A stretch of DNA of 64,000 nucleotides from Myxococcales bacterium (lineage in GTDB: Bacteria > Myxococcota_A > Polyangia > Nannocystales > Nannocystaceae). Positions 1-12,983 of this stretch are shown here, one piece after another (the first letter of the stretch is position 1; every line of letters begins with the position of its first letter). A program made the translations under genes and the position numbers. The stretch spans positions 1 through 64,000 of the forward strand of contig JACKDV010000003.1 in the NCBI GenBank assembly GCA_020633315.1, given 5' to 3'. The notes under the pieces are model-generated. The model searched no databases, was not told the origin of the DNA, and was given only the letters and a program-made list of their open reading frames with translations.

Positions 1-1249
1 TCCGCCCCGGTCGCAGGGCGATCGCGGGCACGGGCGGGCGCTGGCCCTCCACCCGGTGTCCGCCCACGCAGCGAGCCCCGGTGAGCCGCTCGAGCAGCCC
101 CAGCGCGCGCTTGGCCGCGCGGGCCAGCCCCACCCCGTGGTCCACCCCCCGCTCGAAGCGGTAGCTGCTGTCGGTGAGCAGCCCGTGGTGCTTGGCGGTG
201 CGGCGGATCGGCAGCGGCGAGAACCACGCGGCCTCGAGCAGGAGCGCGGTGCTGGCCTCGCTGACCCCCGAGCTCAGCCCGCCCATCACCCCGGCCAGGG
301 CCTGGGGGGCCTGGGCGTCGGCGATCACCAGATCGTCGGCGCGAAGCTCCAGCGCTTGCTCGTCGAGGGTGGTCATGGCCTCGCCCGCGCTCGCCAGGCG
401 CACCACCACCCGGCCCTCGGCCAGGCGGGCGCGATCGAAGGCATGCAGCGGCTGGCCCCACTCCATCAGCACCAGGTTGGTGATGTCGACGACGTTGTTG
501 ATCGGCCGCAGCCCCAGCCGATGCAGCCGCACCCGCAGCCACAGCGGCGACGGGCCCACCTTGGCGCCCTCGAGGGCATAGCCGAGGTAGCAGCCGCAGC
601 GCTCGGGGGCCCGCAGCGTGACCAGCTCGGGCAGCTCGGCCACCTTGGGCTCGGCCAGCGGCGGCACGGCGAGGGTGCGGCCCAGCTTCACCGCCAGGTC
701 CCGCGCCACGCCGATGTGCCCCAGCGCATCGGGGCGGTTGGGGGTCACGCCCAGCTCGTAGATCGTATCGGCGATCCCCGGCACGCGATCGACCAGGCGC
801 TCGCCCGCCGACCAGGCCGTGGGCAGCACCATGATCCCGTCGTGGTCGGGACCGATCCGCAATTCCTGCTCGGAGCAGATCATCCCGTGGCTCTTCACGC
901 CTCGCACCGTGCGAGCGCCGATCGAGAAGTCGCCGGGGAGCGTGGCGCCCACGGGGGCGAAGGCCACCTTGCCGCCGGGCGGGGGCACGTTGGGCGCCCC
1001 GCAGACCACGGTGAGGGTCTGGGTGCCGTCGAGCAGCTCCACCACCCGCAGCTTGTCCGCGTCGGGGTGCGGCGCGACCGAGCGGACCTCGCCCACCACG
1101 ATCGCATCGAGCCCCTCGCCGTGGCGGGTGATGCCCTCCACCTCGAGGCCCAGGCCGGTGATGAGATCGCCCAGCGCAGCGCCGTCGGGCAGCGCCGTGC
1201 CGCGGGGATCGACGAGCAGCTCCGAGAGCCAGGTACGGGAGATCAGCAT
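1..1249 (-). CDS. pheT: Phenylalanine--tRNA ligase beta subunit, N-terminal part (cut by window edge)
   Basis: Beta chain of the alpha2-beta2 phenylalanyl-tRNA synthetase, which charges tRNA-Phe in the cytoplasm. The 416 visible residues begin MLISRTWLSELL and contain the EMAP/OB-like tRNA-binding domain (about residues 40-150, with the stretch PHPDADKLRVVELL) followed by the B3/4 domain with NNVVDVTNLVLMEWGQPLHAFD. The B5, catalytic-like and anticodon-binding parts lie outside the window. Its ATG overlaps the pheS stop by 7 bases (ATGCTGA), so the two subunits are translationally coupled. Identity is secure; only the C-terminal half is unseen. Confidence 0.97.
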   Translation of the reverse strand, partial: MLISRTWLSELLVDPRGTALPDGAALGDLITGLGLEVEGITRHGEGLDAIVVGEVRSVAPHPDADKLRVVELLDGTQTLTVVCGAPNVPPPGGKVAFAPVGATLPGDFSIGARTVRGVKSHGMICSEQELRIGPDHDGIMVLPTAWSAGERLVDRVPGIADTIYELGVTPNRPDALGHIGVARDLAVKLGRTLAVPPLAEPKVAELPELVTLRAPERCGCYLGYALEGAKVGPSPLWLRVRLHRLGLRPINNVVDITNLVLMEWGQPLHAFDRARLAEGRVVVRLASAGEAMTTLDEQALELRADDLVIADAQAPQALAGVMGGLSSGVSEASTALLLEAAWFSPLPIRRTAKHHGLLTDSSYRFERGVDHGVGLARAAKRALGLLERLTGARCVGGHRVEGQRPPVPAIALRPGR

Positions 1250-2289
1250 GGGAACTGCTCCAGGAAGCGGACGTCGCCTTCGAACATCAGGCGCAGGTGG
1301 GGCACGGTGTGCAGCATGAGGGCCATGCGATCGATGCCGAAGCCGAAGGCCCAGCCGGTGTAGACCTCGGGGTCGACGCCCACCGCCTCGAGCACGGCGG
1401 GGTGCACCATCCCCGAGCCGCCCAGCTCGATCCAGCCGGCGCCCTTGCACATATTGCAGCCCTCGCCGCCGCAGAACGGGCACTGCATGTCGAACTCGGC
1501 CCCGGGCTCCACGAAGGGGAAGAACGAGGGGCGCAGGCGCACCTGCAGGTCGGCGCCGAAGAACGCCCGCACGAAGCGGTAGAGCGTGGCCTTGAGGTCG
1601 GCCATGCCCACGCCGCGATCGATGCACAGGCCCTCGATCTGGTGGAACATGGGCGAGTGCGTGGCGTCGTCGTCACGCCGGAACACGGTGCCCGGCGCCA
1701 CCAGCCGCACCGGCGGCGGGCGGGTGAGCATCGCCCGGATCTGCACCGGCGAGGTGTGGGTGCGCAGCACCAGGCGGGCCGCCTCGTCGCGCCCGTCCAC
1801 GAAGAAGGTGTCCTGCATGTCGCGAGCGGGGTGCTCGTCTTGGAAGTTGAGGTCGTCGAAGTTGTACTTCTCGTCCTCCACGTGCGGGCCGTCGACCACG
1901 TCGAAGCCCATCTGGCGGAACACCGCCTCGAGCCGCCGCCGCGTGTGCGTGATGGGATGCAGCGAGCCCGCCGGGCGCCGTCGCGGCAGCAGGGTGGCGT
2001 CCTCGCGGCGCCCCAGCCTTCGCTGCCGCGCGGCCTCGGCCAGCGCCTCGCGACGCCGCTCGATCGCCTGCTCGATCGCGAGCTTGGCCTCGTTGAACGC
2101 CTGGCCGAAGCCCTTGCGCTCCTCGGGAGGCAGCTTGCCCATGTGCGCGCGGAGCTGGGTCACCGCCCCCTTCTTGCCGAGGTACTTGACCTGCAGCGCG
2201 TACAGGGACTCCTCGTCGGCCGCACCGTCGATCAGGAGCCCGAGCTCGGTCGACAGTGCCTTCAGGGTCTGCTTGGGGTCGTCGCTCAC
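1243..2289 (-). CDS. pheS: Phenylalanine--tRNA ligase alpha subunit
   Basis: Catalytic subunit of phenylalanyl-tRNA synthetase, 348 residues. Visible are the N-terminal coiled coil, class II motif 2 (FRRDDDATHSPMFHQIEG), a Cys-rich insertion CPFCGGEGCNMCKG that could bind zinc, as seen in some bacterial PheS, and motif 3 (GFGIDRMALM). The GTG at 2289 is chosen because GAGGAAG lies about 11 bases upstream and the family N-terminus (KQTLKALSTELG) begins there; the frame stays open to an ATG at 2376, but those extra residues are not PheS-like. It follows rplT after about 135 bases holding a hairpin and is coupled to pheT. Confidence 0.96.
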   Translation of the reverse strand: MSDDPKQTLKALSTELGLLIDGAADEESLYALQVKYLGKKGAVTQLRAHMGKLPPEERKGFGQAFNEAKLAIEQAIERRREALAEAARQRRLGRREDATLLPRRRPAGSLHPITHTRRRLEAVFRQMGFDVVDGPHVEDEKYNFDDLNFQDEHPARDMQDTFFVDGRDEAARLVLRTHTSPVQIRAMLTRPPPVRLVAPGTVFRRDDDATHSPMFHQIEGLCIDRGVGMADLKATLYRFVRAFFGADLQVRLRPSFFPFVEPGAEFDMQCPFCGGEGCNMCKGAGWIELGGSGMVHPAVLEAVGVDPEVYTGWAFGFGIDRMALMLHTVPHLRLMFEGDVRFLEQFPC

Positions 2290-2355
2290 GGTCCGGATCG
2301 CTTCCTCGCGGAGGGACCGGACCATACCGCGGCCCGCCCGACCCCGCACGCAGCA

Positions 2356-2384
2356 AGCCCGCGATGGCAGGACCACCGCGGGCT
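2356..2384 (-). promoter_or_regulatory. Hairpin in the rplT-pheS gap, possible attenuator
   Basis: An 8-bp perfect stem (agcccgcg / cgcgggct) with a 13-base loop lies between rplT and pheS. No T-tract follows it on the minus strand, so it is not a classical terminator. In enterobacteria pheST is attenuated by a Phe-rich leader peptide here; no Phe-rich leader is visible in this gap. It could equally be an mRNA processing or stability element. Confidence 0.35.
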
Positions 2385-2424
2385 CGGGAGGACGAGGGCC
2401 TCGGCTCGAGGGCCGAGAGCTCGG

Positions 2425-2784
2425 CTAGGCAGCCAGGCCGGCCTTGGCCGACTCGACGACCAGGCCGAAGGCATCGGGATCGCTGACGGCCAGCTCGGCC
2501 AGGGCCCGACGATCGAGCTCGACACCCGAACGCTCGAGACCATGGATGAAGCGGCTGTAGCTCAGCCCGTGCGGGCGAGTGGCGGCGTTGATCCGCACGA
2601 TCCACAGGCGCCGCATGTCACGCTTCTTGAGCTTGCGACCGCGGTAGGCGTGGGCCCACGCCTTGTGCACCGCCTCTACGGCGCGGCGCCAGATCTTGCG
2701 ACGGCCGGAGCGGAACCCGCTGGCGGCCTTGAGGATTCGGTTGCGTCGGCGGCGTGCCTTGACGCCTCGCTTTGCGCGCGGCAT
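2425..2784 (-). CDS. rplT: 50S ribosomal protein L20
   Basis: 119-residue L20, full length for the family, with the typical basic start MPRAKRGVKARRRRNRILK and the conserved WIVRINAATRPHGLSYSRF stretch. It binds 23S rRNA early in 50S assembly and in other bacteria also represses its own operon. The ATG lies 3 bases after the rpmI stop with AGGAAG just upstream. The order infC-rpmI-rplT-pheS-pheT is the classical bacterial arrangement. Confidence 0.98.
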   Translation of the reverse strand: MPRAKRGVKARRRRNRILKAASGFRSGRRKIWRRAVEAVHKAWAHAYRGRKLKKRDMRRLWIVRINAATRPHGLSYSRFIHGLERSGVELDRRALAELAVSDPDAFGLVVESAKAGLAA

Positions 2785-2787
2785 GGC

Positions 2788-2991
2788 TCACTTCCTCCCG
2801 TAGGGCAGCAGGGCGTCGATGCGAACCTGATCGGGCTCGGAGACGACCGTCATACCCCGAAGACGGCGAACGCGATCGGCGTTCTTCTTGGTCAGGATGT
2901 GGTTCTTGTGGCTGTGCTTGCGCTTGGCCTTGCCGGTTGCGGTGAACCGGAAGCGCTTCTTCGCGCCACTATGGGACTTCATCTTCGGCAT
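2788..2991 (-). CDS. rpmI: 50S ribosomal protein L35
   Basis: 67-residue L35 beginning MPKMKSHSGAKKRFRFTATG and containing the KRKHSHKNHILTKK signature. It is a small, basic large-subunit protein. It sits between infC and rplT. The 143-base leader between infC and rpmI contains a 7-bp hairpin, the place where L20 autoregulation acts in better-studied bacteria. Confidence 0.98.
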   Translation of the reverse strand: MPKMKSHSGAKKRFRFTATGKAKRKHSHKNHILTKKNADRVRRLRGMTVVSEPDQVRIDALLPYGRK

Positions 2992-3057
2992 GCGGTCACC
3001 CGTTACGAAGGGCGCGCGGTATAACCCGCTTCGGCGTGGAGGGCAAGCGAGGCTCGT

Positions 3058-3076
3058 CCCGAACGCTGGGTTCGGG
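3058..3076 (-). promoter_or_regulatory. Hairpin in the infC-rpmI leader
   Basis: A 7-bp perfect stem (cccgaac / gttcggg) with a 5-base loop lies 67 bases upstream of rpmI. In other bacteria L20 binds structured RNA in the rpmI leader to repress rpmI-rplT. A role in such control here is inferred only from position. Confidence 0.3.
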
Positions 3077-3134
3077 GGATGCGAGCCAACGCACTGGTCC
3101 CCGGGCCCGGTTGGGCGGGCCTCGGGGTTGGATC

Positions 3135-3863
<729 letters not shown>

Positions 3864-3871
3864 CGTTCGTT

Positions 3872-3876
3872 CTCCT
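3872..3876 (-). promoter_or_regulatory. Shine-Dalgarno AGGAG that fixes the ATC start of infC
   Basis: AGGAG on the minus strand with an 8-base spacer to the ATC at 3863. No comparable site precedes the GTG at 3809, so this site decides the start. Confidence 0.7.
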
Positions 3877-4041
3877 GAAAAAGCACGATCGCGGGCGCGG
3901 CGTCGTCGTCATGGAGACGATCGATTCGAAGCCGGAAGCGGCCGGCCGCGGCGCGATGCCCGGGAGCTTCCCGGTCTTGGCCTCCGTCGTCAAGCCGAAC
4001 CGTCGTCAAAGCGACGCCCCGGCACACGGCTGAAAACGCAC

Positions 4042-4071
4042 GGCCCCGGGCGCCTGGAGGCGGCCGGGGCC
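4042..4071 (-). terminator. Terminator downstream of tRNA-Val
   Basis: An 8-bp stem (ggccccgg / ccggggcc), extended inside by cgcc/ggcg pairing, lies 11 bases past the tRNA. On the minus strand it is followed by GTGCGTTTTC, a short T-run. It probably ends the tRNA transcript before infC. Confidence 0.6.
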
Positions 4072-4081
4072 ATGGATGCTG

Positions 4082-4153
4082 TAGGGCTGGGCGGTTTCGA
4101 ACCGCCGACCTCTACCGTGTCAAGGTAGCGCTCTACCCCTGAGCTACAGCCCT
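4082..4153 (-). tRNA. tRNA-Val (anticodon GAC)
   Basis: 72-base cloverleaf: acceptor AGGGCTG/CAGCCCT, D-arm GCTC...GAGC, anticodon stem CTACC/GGTAG with loop TTGACAC (GAC, decoding GUC), and T-arm GGCGG-TTCGAAA-CCGCC. The CCA end is not encoded. A sigma-70-like promoter and a terminator flank it. Confidence 0.95.
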
Positions 4154-4204
4154 TCGCGGGGTGACCGGAAGGGCCATCTAGCCCCGTATTCCGGCGTAGG
4201 CGGG

Positions 4205-4233
4205 CGTTTAGCGCGAGGGGGGTACCCCGTCAA
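4205..4233 (-). promoter_or_regulatory. Sigma-70-type promoter for tRNA-Val
   Basis: TTGACG (4228-4233), a 17-base spacer and TAAACG (4205-4210) on the minus strand, about 50 bases upstream of the tRNA. The -35 box overlaps the last codons of the upstream acyl-CoA ligase gene. Confidence 0.6.
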
Positions 4234-6116
4234 GGGGAAAATCCAGTGGCGGCGCCAGGGGCACGGGGGCTGCGCTCGGCGGGGTACAGGGCCTCGATGG
4301 CCTCCGCGTAGCGACGGAGCACCACCGGGCGCTTCACCTTGCGGGTGGGGGTGAGCTCGCCGGTCTCCTCCGCGTAGGGCCGGGGCACGATGTAGACCCC
4401 GCGCACGCGCTCGTGACGGGACAGGCCCGCGTTCACCTCGTCGACGTGGGCCTGCACGATCTGCCGAATCCGCGGGTGCACCGCGAGGTCCGCGTAGCGG
4501 GTGCAGCCCAGGCCCTCGCGATCGGAGCGCTCGAGCATCACCTCTTCGTCGAGGCTGACCAGGGCCACCACGTAGGGCCGCGCATCGCCGCAGACGGTCG
4601 CGTGGGCGATGCCGTGGCCCAGGCGCAGGCGCTTCTCGATCATCAGCGGCGCCACGTACTTGCCGGTGGAGGTCTTGAGCAGGTCCTTCTTGCGGTCGGT
4701 GATGCGCAGGAAGCCGTCGCGCAGCTCCCCGATGTCGCCGGTGTGCAGCCAGCCCTCGGGGTCGATGGCCTCGGCCGTGTCCTGCGGGCGGTCGTGGTAG
4801 CGGGCCATCACGGCGGGGCTGCGGACGAGGATCTCGCCGTCCTCGGCCAGCCGCACCTCCGAGCCGGGGATCGCCGGACCCACGGTGCCGAAGCGGTAGC
4901 GCTCGGGGCGGTTGACGTGGGTGGCCCCGGTGGTCTCCGAGAGGCCATAGCCCTCGAGGATGAGCAGCCCCGTGGCATGGAACAGCTCGGCGACCTCCTT
5001 GGGCAGCGGGGCCCCGCCCGAGACGAAGAAGCGGATGCGGCCGCCGAAGCGGTCGCGGATCCTTCGCAGCACGGTGCGCTCGGCCACCGCCAGCTTCAGC
5101 GCCAACCTCGTTGGCAAGGGCTCGCCACGTTGGCGGAAGTAGCTGGCCTGGCGGCCCACCTCGAGGGCCCGCTCGAGCACCGCGGCCGCCATCCCGCCGC
5201 GATCGGTCACCTCGTGCACGATGCGCGCGTAGGCCTTCTCGTACATGCGAGGCACCGCGGCCACGAAGGTGGGCGCGATCTCCTGGAAGTTGGCGTAGAT
5301 GCGGTCCTCGCCCTCGGCGAAGGCGGTCACCGCCCCCTGCTCCACCGTGGCCCACACGAGGTGCCGGGCGAAGATGTGGGCCAGCGGCAGCACCATGAGC
5401 TGCTCGTCCGTGTGGTCCACAGGAACGACGTTCTTGATCGCCCAGGTCTCGAAGACCAGGTTGCGGTGGGTGAGCACCGCGCCCTTGGGCTCGCCGGTGG
5501 CACCCGAGGTGTAGACGTAGGTCAGCTCGTCGTCGGCCGCGATCGAGGTGGCCAGCGCATCGAGGGCCTCGGCCGCGCCCTGCTCCAGGGCCGTGCGCCC
5601 CGTGGCGAGCACGTCCTCCCAGCCGCGCACGCTCGGCTCGCCCGGTGCGGCCGGCGGCGAGGCGTCGTCCATGGTCACCACCAGGCGCAGCGCCTCGGGC
5701 CGCGGATCTCGGAGCGCCCCGAGGAAGGCGTCGTCCTCCAGCAGGATCGCCACCGCCCCGCTGTCCTCGAGGATCGCCACCACCTGGTCGGCCACGAGGC
5801 TCGGGTACACGGGCACCGAGACCGCTCCGACCATGGCGATCGCGAGATCGGCGACCATCCAGCGGGGGCTGGAGCGGGCCAGGATCGCCACGCGTTGACC
5901 CCGGCTCACCCCCAGCTCGCGCAGCCCCGCCGCGAGCTCGCGCGATGCCTCCTGCCACCGGCTCCAGGACATCGTGCGCCACACCCCACCCTCCTTGAAG
6001 CGCAGAGCCGGCTGATGGGCCGACCGCCGCACCCGGGCCGCGAACATCGCGATCACGTTGCGGTAGGCCAGGCCCTCGGCGGGGCGCGGAACGAAGTCCG
6101 AGGGCGATTCGTGCAT
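4230..6116 (-). CDS. AMP-dependent long-chain acyl-CoA synthetase (FadD/FadD15 type)
   Basis: 628-residue ATP-dependent fatty acid:CoA ligase, forming acyl-CoA through an acyl-adenylate at the cytoplasmic face. Motifs in order: the phosphate-binding loop YVYTSGATGEPKGAVLTHRN, the linker-region YGLSETTGATHVNRPER, GWLHTGDIGELRDGFLRITD, and KKDLLKTSTGKYVAP, with the catalytic Lys region near the C-terminus (TPTRKVKRP). Length and motifs fit the long-chain family with the lid segment. It is a single gene, divergent from the kinase at 6387 across 270 bases, and its 3' end contains the tRNA-Val -35 box. Exact chain length cannot be read from sequence. Confidence 0.92.
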   Translation of the reverse strand: MHESPSDFVPRPAEGLAYRNVIAMFAARVRRSAHQPALRFKEGGVWRTMSWSRWQEASRELAAGLRELGVSRGQRVAILARSSPRWMVADLAIAMVGAVSVPVYPSLVADQVVAILEDSGAVAILLEDDAFLGALRDPRPEALRLVVTMDDASPPAAPGEPSVRGWEDVLATGRTALEQGAAEALDALATSIAADDELTYVYTSGATGEPKGAVLTHRNLVFETWAIKNVVPVDHTDEQLMVLPLAHIFARHLVWATVEQGAVTAFAEGEDRIYANFQEIAPTFVAAVPRMYEKAYARIVHEVTDRGGMAAAVLERALEVGRQASYFRQRGEPLPTRLALKLAVAERTVLRRIRDRFGGRIRFFVSGGAPLPKEVAELFHATGLLILEGYGLSETTGATHVNRPERYRFGTVGPAIPGSEVRLAEDGEILVRSPAVMARYHDRPQDTAEAIDPEGWLHTGDIGELRDGFLRITDRKKDLLKTSTGKYVAPLMIEKRLRLGHGIAHATVCGDARPYVVALVSLDEEVMLERSDREGLGCTRYADLAVHPRIRQIVQAHVDEVNAGLSRHERVRGVYIVPRPYAEETGELTPTRKVKRPVVLRRYAEAIEALYPAERSPRAPGAATGFSP

Positions 6117-6386
6117 GGCGGCGACCCCGAGTCTCTACCACAATGCGGCCCGTCTCGGGGCGCTGCGGTGACCAGCGCGTCACGCGACGGCCACGGTGGC
6201 GACCGCCGCCCCCGGTCCCCGCGGGGTGGTGCATGGCCGCCGGGCCGCAGGTAGACTGCGCTCGATCGCCTACCGTGACCTGGTCACGGTCATTCGGCCC
6301 TTGGCTTCGAAGCCACACGACGGATCGGCCGCCCGTTCGCTCGACGGGCCCGACGAGCCCGACGAGCGCGGGGGAGGAACGCGCCG

Positions 6387-8309
<1,923 letters not shown>

Positions 8310-8334
8310 GCGCCAGGCCCCTTGGCCTTGGCGC
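8310..8334 (+). terminator. Hairpin after the kinase gene
   Basis: An imperfect stem (gcgcca-ggcc / ggcc-t-tggcgc) begins right after the kinase stop. No T-tract follows, so termination is uncertain. Confidence 0.3.
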
Positions 8335-8405
8335 AGCGGCCCCTTGGCCCGTGGCGTGGCGATTTCCTCGCCCGCGGGATCCACGGTAGGCTCGCCCTCC
8401 ATCGG

Positions 8406-9458
8406 ATGCGCCGCGTTCTCGCCACCGCCATCTGCGCGAGCCTCGCCGTGGATGTCGCCGTTCCGGCCTCGGCCTGGGCGGCACCCGAGGCCCCACCACC
8501 GATGGCGGCACCCGACGAGGACGAGGCGGCGGTCGATCTGGCCCAGCAGGCATGGAGCCGCGGCGGCTGGTCCGAGGTGCGCGACGTGCTGGAGCCCGTG
8601 GCCGAGGATCCCGATCGCCTCCGCGACGAGCGCCTGCGAGAGCGGGCCCTGTGCCTGCTGGCCGACGCTACCCTCAACGATCCCTCGCTCGACGAGCAGG
8701 AGCGCCGCCAGCAGGCGGCCGGCTATCTCGAGCGCCAGCTCGACGCCGACCCGAGCTGGCGCATGCCCCCCGCGATCTACAGCCCCGACCTGTTCGAGCT
8801 GTTCGCCGACGTGCAGGACCAGCGCAGCCAGCAGATCTCCGCCCAGTGCGAGGCCGACCGCAACGCCTGCGAGGCCGACCTCGCCGACGTGCGCGACGAC
8901 CTGGGACGCCTGCGCAAGCGCTACGACGCGCTCGAGCAGCGCTTCGGCGACCAGGAGGTGGAGGTCCGCCGCGGCGTGTCCCGCAGCCGCGTGTTCGCGG
9001 CCATCCCCGCCGGCATCGGCCACTTCTACAACGGCGACCGGGCCATCGGCGCGGCGTTCCTGGCCGGCGAGGCCGTGCTGGGGCTGACCGGGCTCACCCT
9101 CATCCTCTATCGCACCATCGCCGATGGCTGCCGCCGCGAGGAGGGCTTCCAGCGCGGCTCGCTGGTCTGCGCCAACCGGAACCTCGACGGGATCCTGCGC
9201 CGCCGCAAGGCCGAGGAGGCCGTGGGCTGGATGTTCCTGGGCTCGATCGCGCTCGACATCCTCATCGCCCAGCTCCGCTTCCAGCCCTACACCCTCGAGA
9301 CCACCGAACGCGTCCCCCGCCGCGAGCTCGACTCCAAGGGGGCGCCGAGCGATCCCAAGCGCCGCCGCGACCGCAAGCCCAAGCCGCGTGCTAAGGTCCG
9401 CCCTACGGCCGGCGGAGGCCCGCACGGCGTCCAGCTGGGCATTTCCGTCCGCTTCTGA
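8406..9458 (+). CDS. Exported coiled-coil protein with C-terminal membrane segments, unknown function
   Basis: 350 residues, unrecognised. The ATG at 8406 gives a signal peptide (MRRVLATAICASLAVDVAVPASAWA). Then come an alpha-helical, TPR-like region (about 40-140: repeated short helices, EDEAAVDLAQQAW), a coiled coil with Cys (about 140-190), a hydrophobic stretch (FLAGEAVLGLTGLTLILYRT), a second one (AVGWMFLGSIALDILIAQ), and a basic tail ending VQLGISVRF, where the final aromatic resembles outer-membrane protein ends. It lies 3 bases before the sigma-54 activator, so probably in one transcript. Function not assigned. Confidence 0.8.
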   Translation: MRRVLATAICASLAVDVAVPASAWAAPEAPPPMAAPDEDEAAVDLAQQAWSRGGWSEVRDVLEPVAEDPDRLRDERLRERALCLLADATLNDPSLDEQERRQQAAGYLERQLDADPSWRMPPAIYSPDLFELFADVQDQRSQQISAQCEADRNACEADLADVRDDLGRLRKRYDALEQRFGDQEVEVRRGVSRSRVFAAIPAGIGHFYNGDRAIGAAFLAGEAVLGLTGLTLILYRTIADGCRREEGFQRGSLVCANRNLDGILRRRKAEEAVGWMFLGSIALDILIAQLRFQPYTLETTERVPRRELDSKGAPSDPKRRRDRKPKPRAKVRPTAGGGPHGVQLGISVRF

Positions 9459-9461
9459 GGC

Positions 9462-11329
<1,868 letters not shown>

Positions 11330-11333
<4 letters not shown>

Positions 11334-12151
11334 TCGCCGGCCCGCGGTCGACGGCCCTCGGGGCCGTGATCGCCGGCCTGCTGGGCCCGGTCGGCGCGCT
11401 CGCGAGCGGCTGCATCATCCCCGACAGCGGGATCATCGTCGACGACGAGTTCCTCAACCCCGGCGGGGTGCGGATCGTCGAGCCCACCCCCGTCACCCCC
11501 CGCGCCGACGAGGAGTGCGACCGCCTCACGCCGCTGGGCGGCTGCCCGCCCCCGGTCAACACGATCCCCGCGGGGCTCATCAAGCCGTTCACTCCCCTGT
11601 GCGTGTGCCCCAGCGGCCGCGACTCGGGCCTGGGCTCCTTCGACATCTTCGTGGAGGACCCCGACACCGACGAGGACGGCGACCCCAAGGACGACATCCT
11701 GGGCGCGCTGTTCCTCGACATGCCGGCCGACGCCACCAACCCGCAGTCCTCGCTGGCCTACACCGCGCTGCTGCCCCCCGACGAGCCCGCCCGTCGCGTC
11801 CGCCAGAGCGACGTGCAGACCATCGAGCGCCCCGACCCGCACCTGAAGAACTGGACGCTGGCCGGCCAGCCGCAGGTGGACCTGTGCAACGACAACGACG
11901 GCACCCCGCTGCAGCCCGGGACGCACCAGCTGCGGGTCATCGTCACCGATCGCCCGTGGTACCGGCCGGTGCTGCTCGATGCCGAGGGCGCGGTGTTGCT
12001 CGACGACGAGGGCGAGTCCGTGCTCGGCGACCCGGTGATCGGCATGCCCGACCTGGCCGCAGGCGCCTCCTACGACACCGCCACCTACGTGTTCCAGTGC
12101 TTCGACGGCTTCGACATGGTGGAAGGGATGCAGTGCAACTGTGAGGACTGA
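11330..12151 (+). CDS. Lipoprotein, paralogue of the next gene, unknown function
   Basis: 273 residues. The GTG at 11330 overlaps the activator stop. A signal peptide with lipobox (GALASGC) is followed by IIPDSGIIVDDEFLNPG. Segments shared with the downstream neighbour include PGxVRIVE, a Pro/Cys stretch ending CVCPSG, (F/Y)xEDPD, LCNDNDG, IVTDRPW and Y.FQC at the end. About six conserved Cys outside the lipobox suggest disulfides. Predicted to be lipid-anchored in the cell envelope. Sitting directly behind a sigma-54 activator, it may be co-transcribed with it. No known family recognised. Confidence 0.85.
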
Positions 12152-12983
12152 GCGCCGTCGATCGCCCTCCCTGCTCGCGGCGCTCGTGGTGCCGCTGGCG
12201 GCGGGCTGCATCCTGCCCGACCGCGGGATCCGGGCCGAGAGCGACGACGACAACCCGGGGGCCGTGCGCATCGTGGAATCGATCCCGGTGCTCCCCGAGC
12301 TGACCGCCCCCTGCGGAGACCCCGAGGCCACCGCGGCCCAGCAGCGCGGGTGTCCGCAGGTGCCTCCCTCGCTGCAGCAGGGCCTGGTGCCCGGCGGCCC
12401 CTACTGCGCCTGCCCCTCGGGCGACAACCGGGTGCTGCCCGAGTTCAACCTCTACGCCGAGGATCCCGATCGCCGCCGCGACGATCCGGCCGACACCCTG
12501 TACGCGGTGGCGCTGCTCGACCTCGACCCCGAGACCGACTCGCCGCAGAGCTACGTGGCCTACCCCGAGCAGCTCCCCCCCGGCGGCCCCGGCGAGCTCA
12601 TCCGCAGCCGCGGCGGCTACGGCGACGAGGTGCCGCTGGTGGCCTCGGTGGGGCGCGAGGACAACGGCCTGTGGCGCTTCCGCTTCGGCAAGGACCGCGG
12701 CGAGGGCACCGATCTGTGCAACGACGACGACGGCGAGACCCTGTCGGTGGGCCTGCACACCCTCACCGTGATGGTCACCGATCGCCCCTTCTTCCAGCCG
12801 CGGCGCCTCGACGCCGACGGTGAGCCGGTGCTGGGCGCCGACGGCGAGCCCGAGCTGCTCGCGCCGCAGTACGGCATGCCCAACCTGGCCATCGGCGCCA
12901 CCTGGGCCGTGGCCAACTACGTGTTCGAGTGCCACGATCCACAGGTGAGCTCGGCCTGCGACTGCTCGGGGGTCGCCCCGTGA
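12141..12983 (+). CDS. Lipoprotein, tandem paralogue of the preceding gene
   Basis: 280 residues from a GTG that overlaps the previous gene by 11 bases. The lipobox PLAAGC is followed by ILPDRGI, mirroring IIPDSGI in the upstream paralogue. Conserved positions include CACPSGDN, YAEDPD, SPQSYVAY, LCNDDDG, VTDRPFFQP and the terminal YVFECHD...CDC. The pair looks like a local duplication. Envelope location is predicted; function unknown. Confidence 0.85.
   Translation: MRTERRRSPSLLAALVVPLAAGCILPDRGIRAESDDDNPGAVRIVESIPVLPELTAPCGDPEATAAQQRGCPQVPPSLQQGLVPGGPYCACPSGDNRVLPEFNLYAEDPDRRRDDPADTLYAVALLDLDPETDSPQSYVAYPEQLPPGGPGELIRSRGGYGDEVPLVASVGREDNGLWRFRFGKDRGEGTDLCNDDDGETLSVGLHTLTVMVTDRPFFQPRRLDADGEPVLGADGEPELLAPQYGMPNLAIGATWAVANYVFECHDPQVSSACDCSGVAP

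Noticed and set aside
56..1363. Long plus-strand frame with His/Gln/Arg-rich translation
   Set aside because: Antisense shadow of pheT and pheS; composition is an artefact of GC-rich codons read on the other strand.
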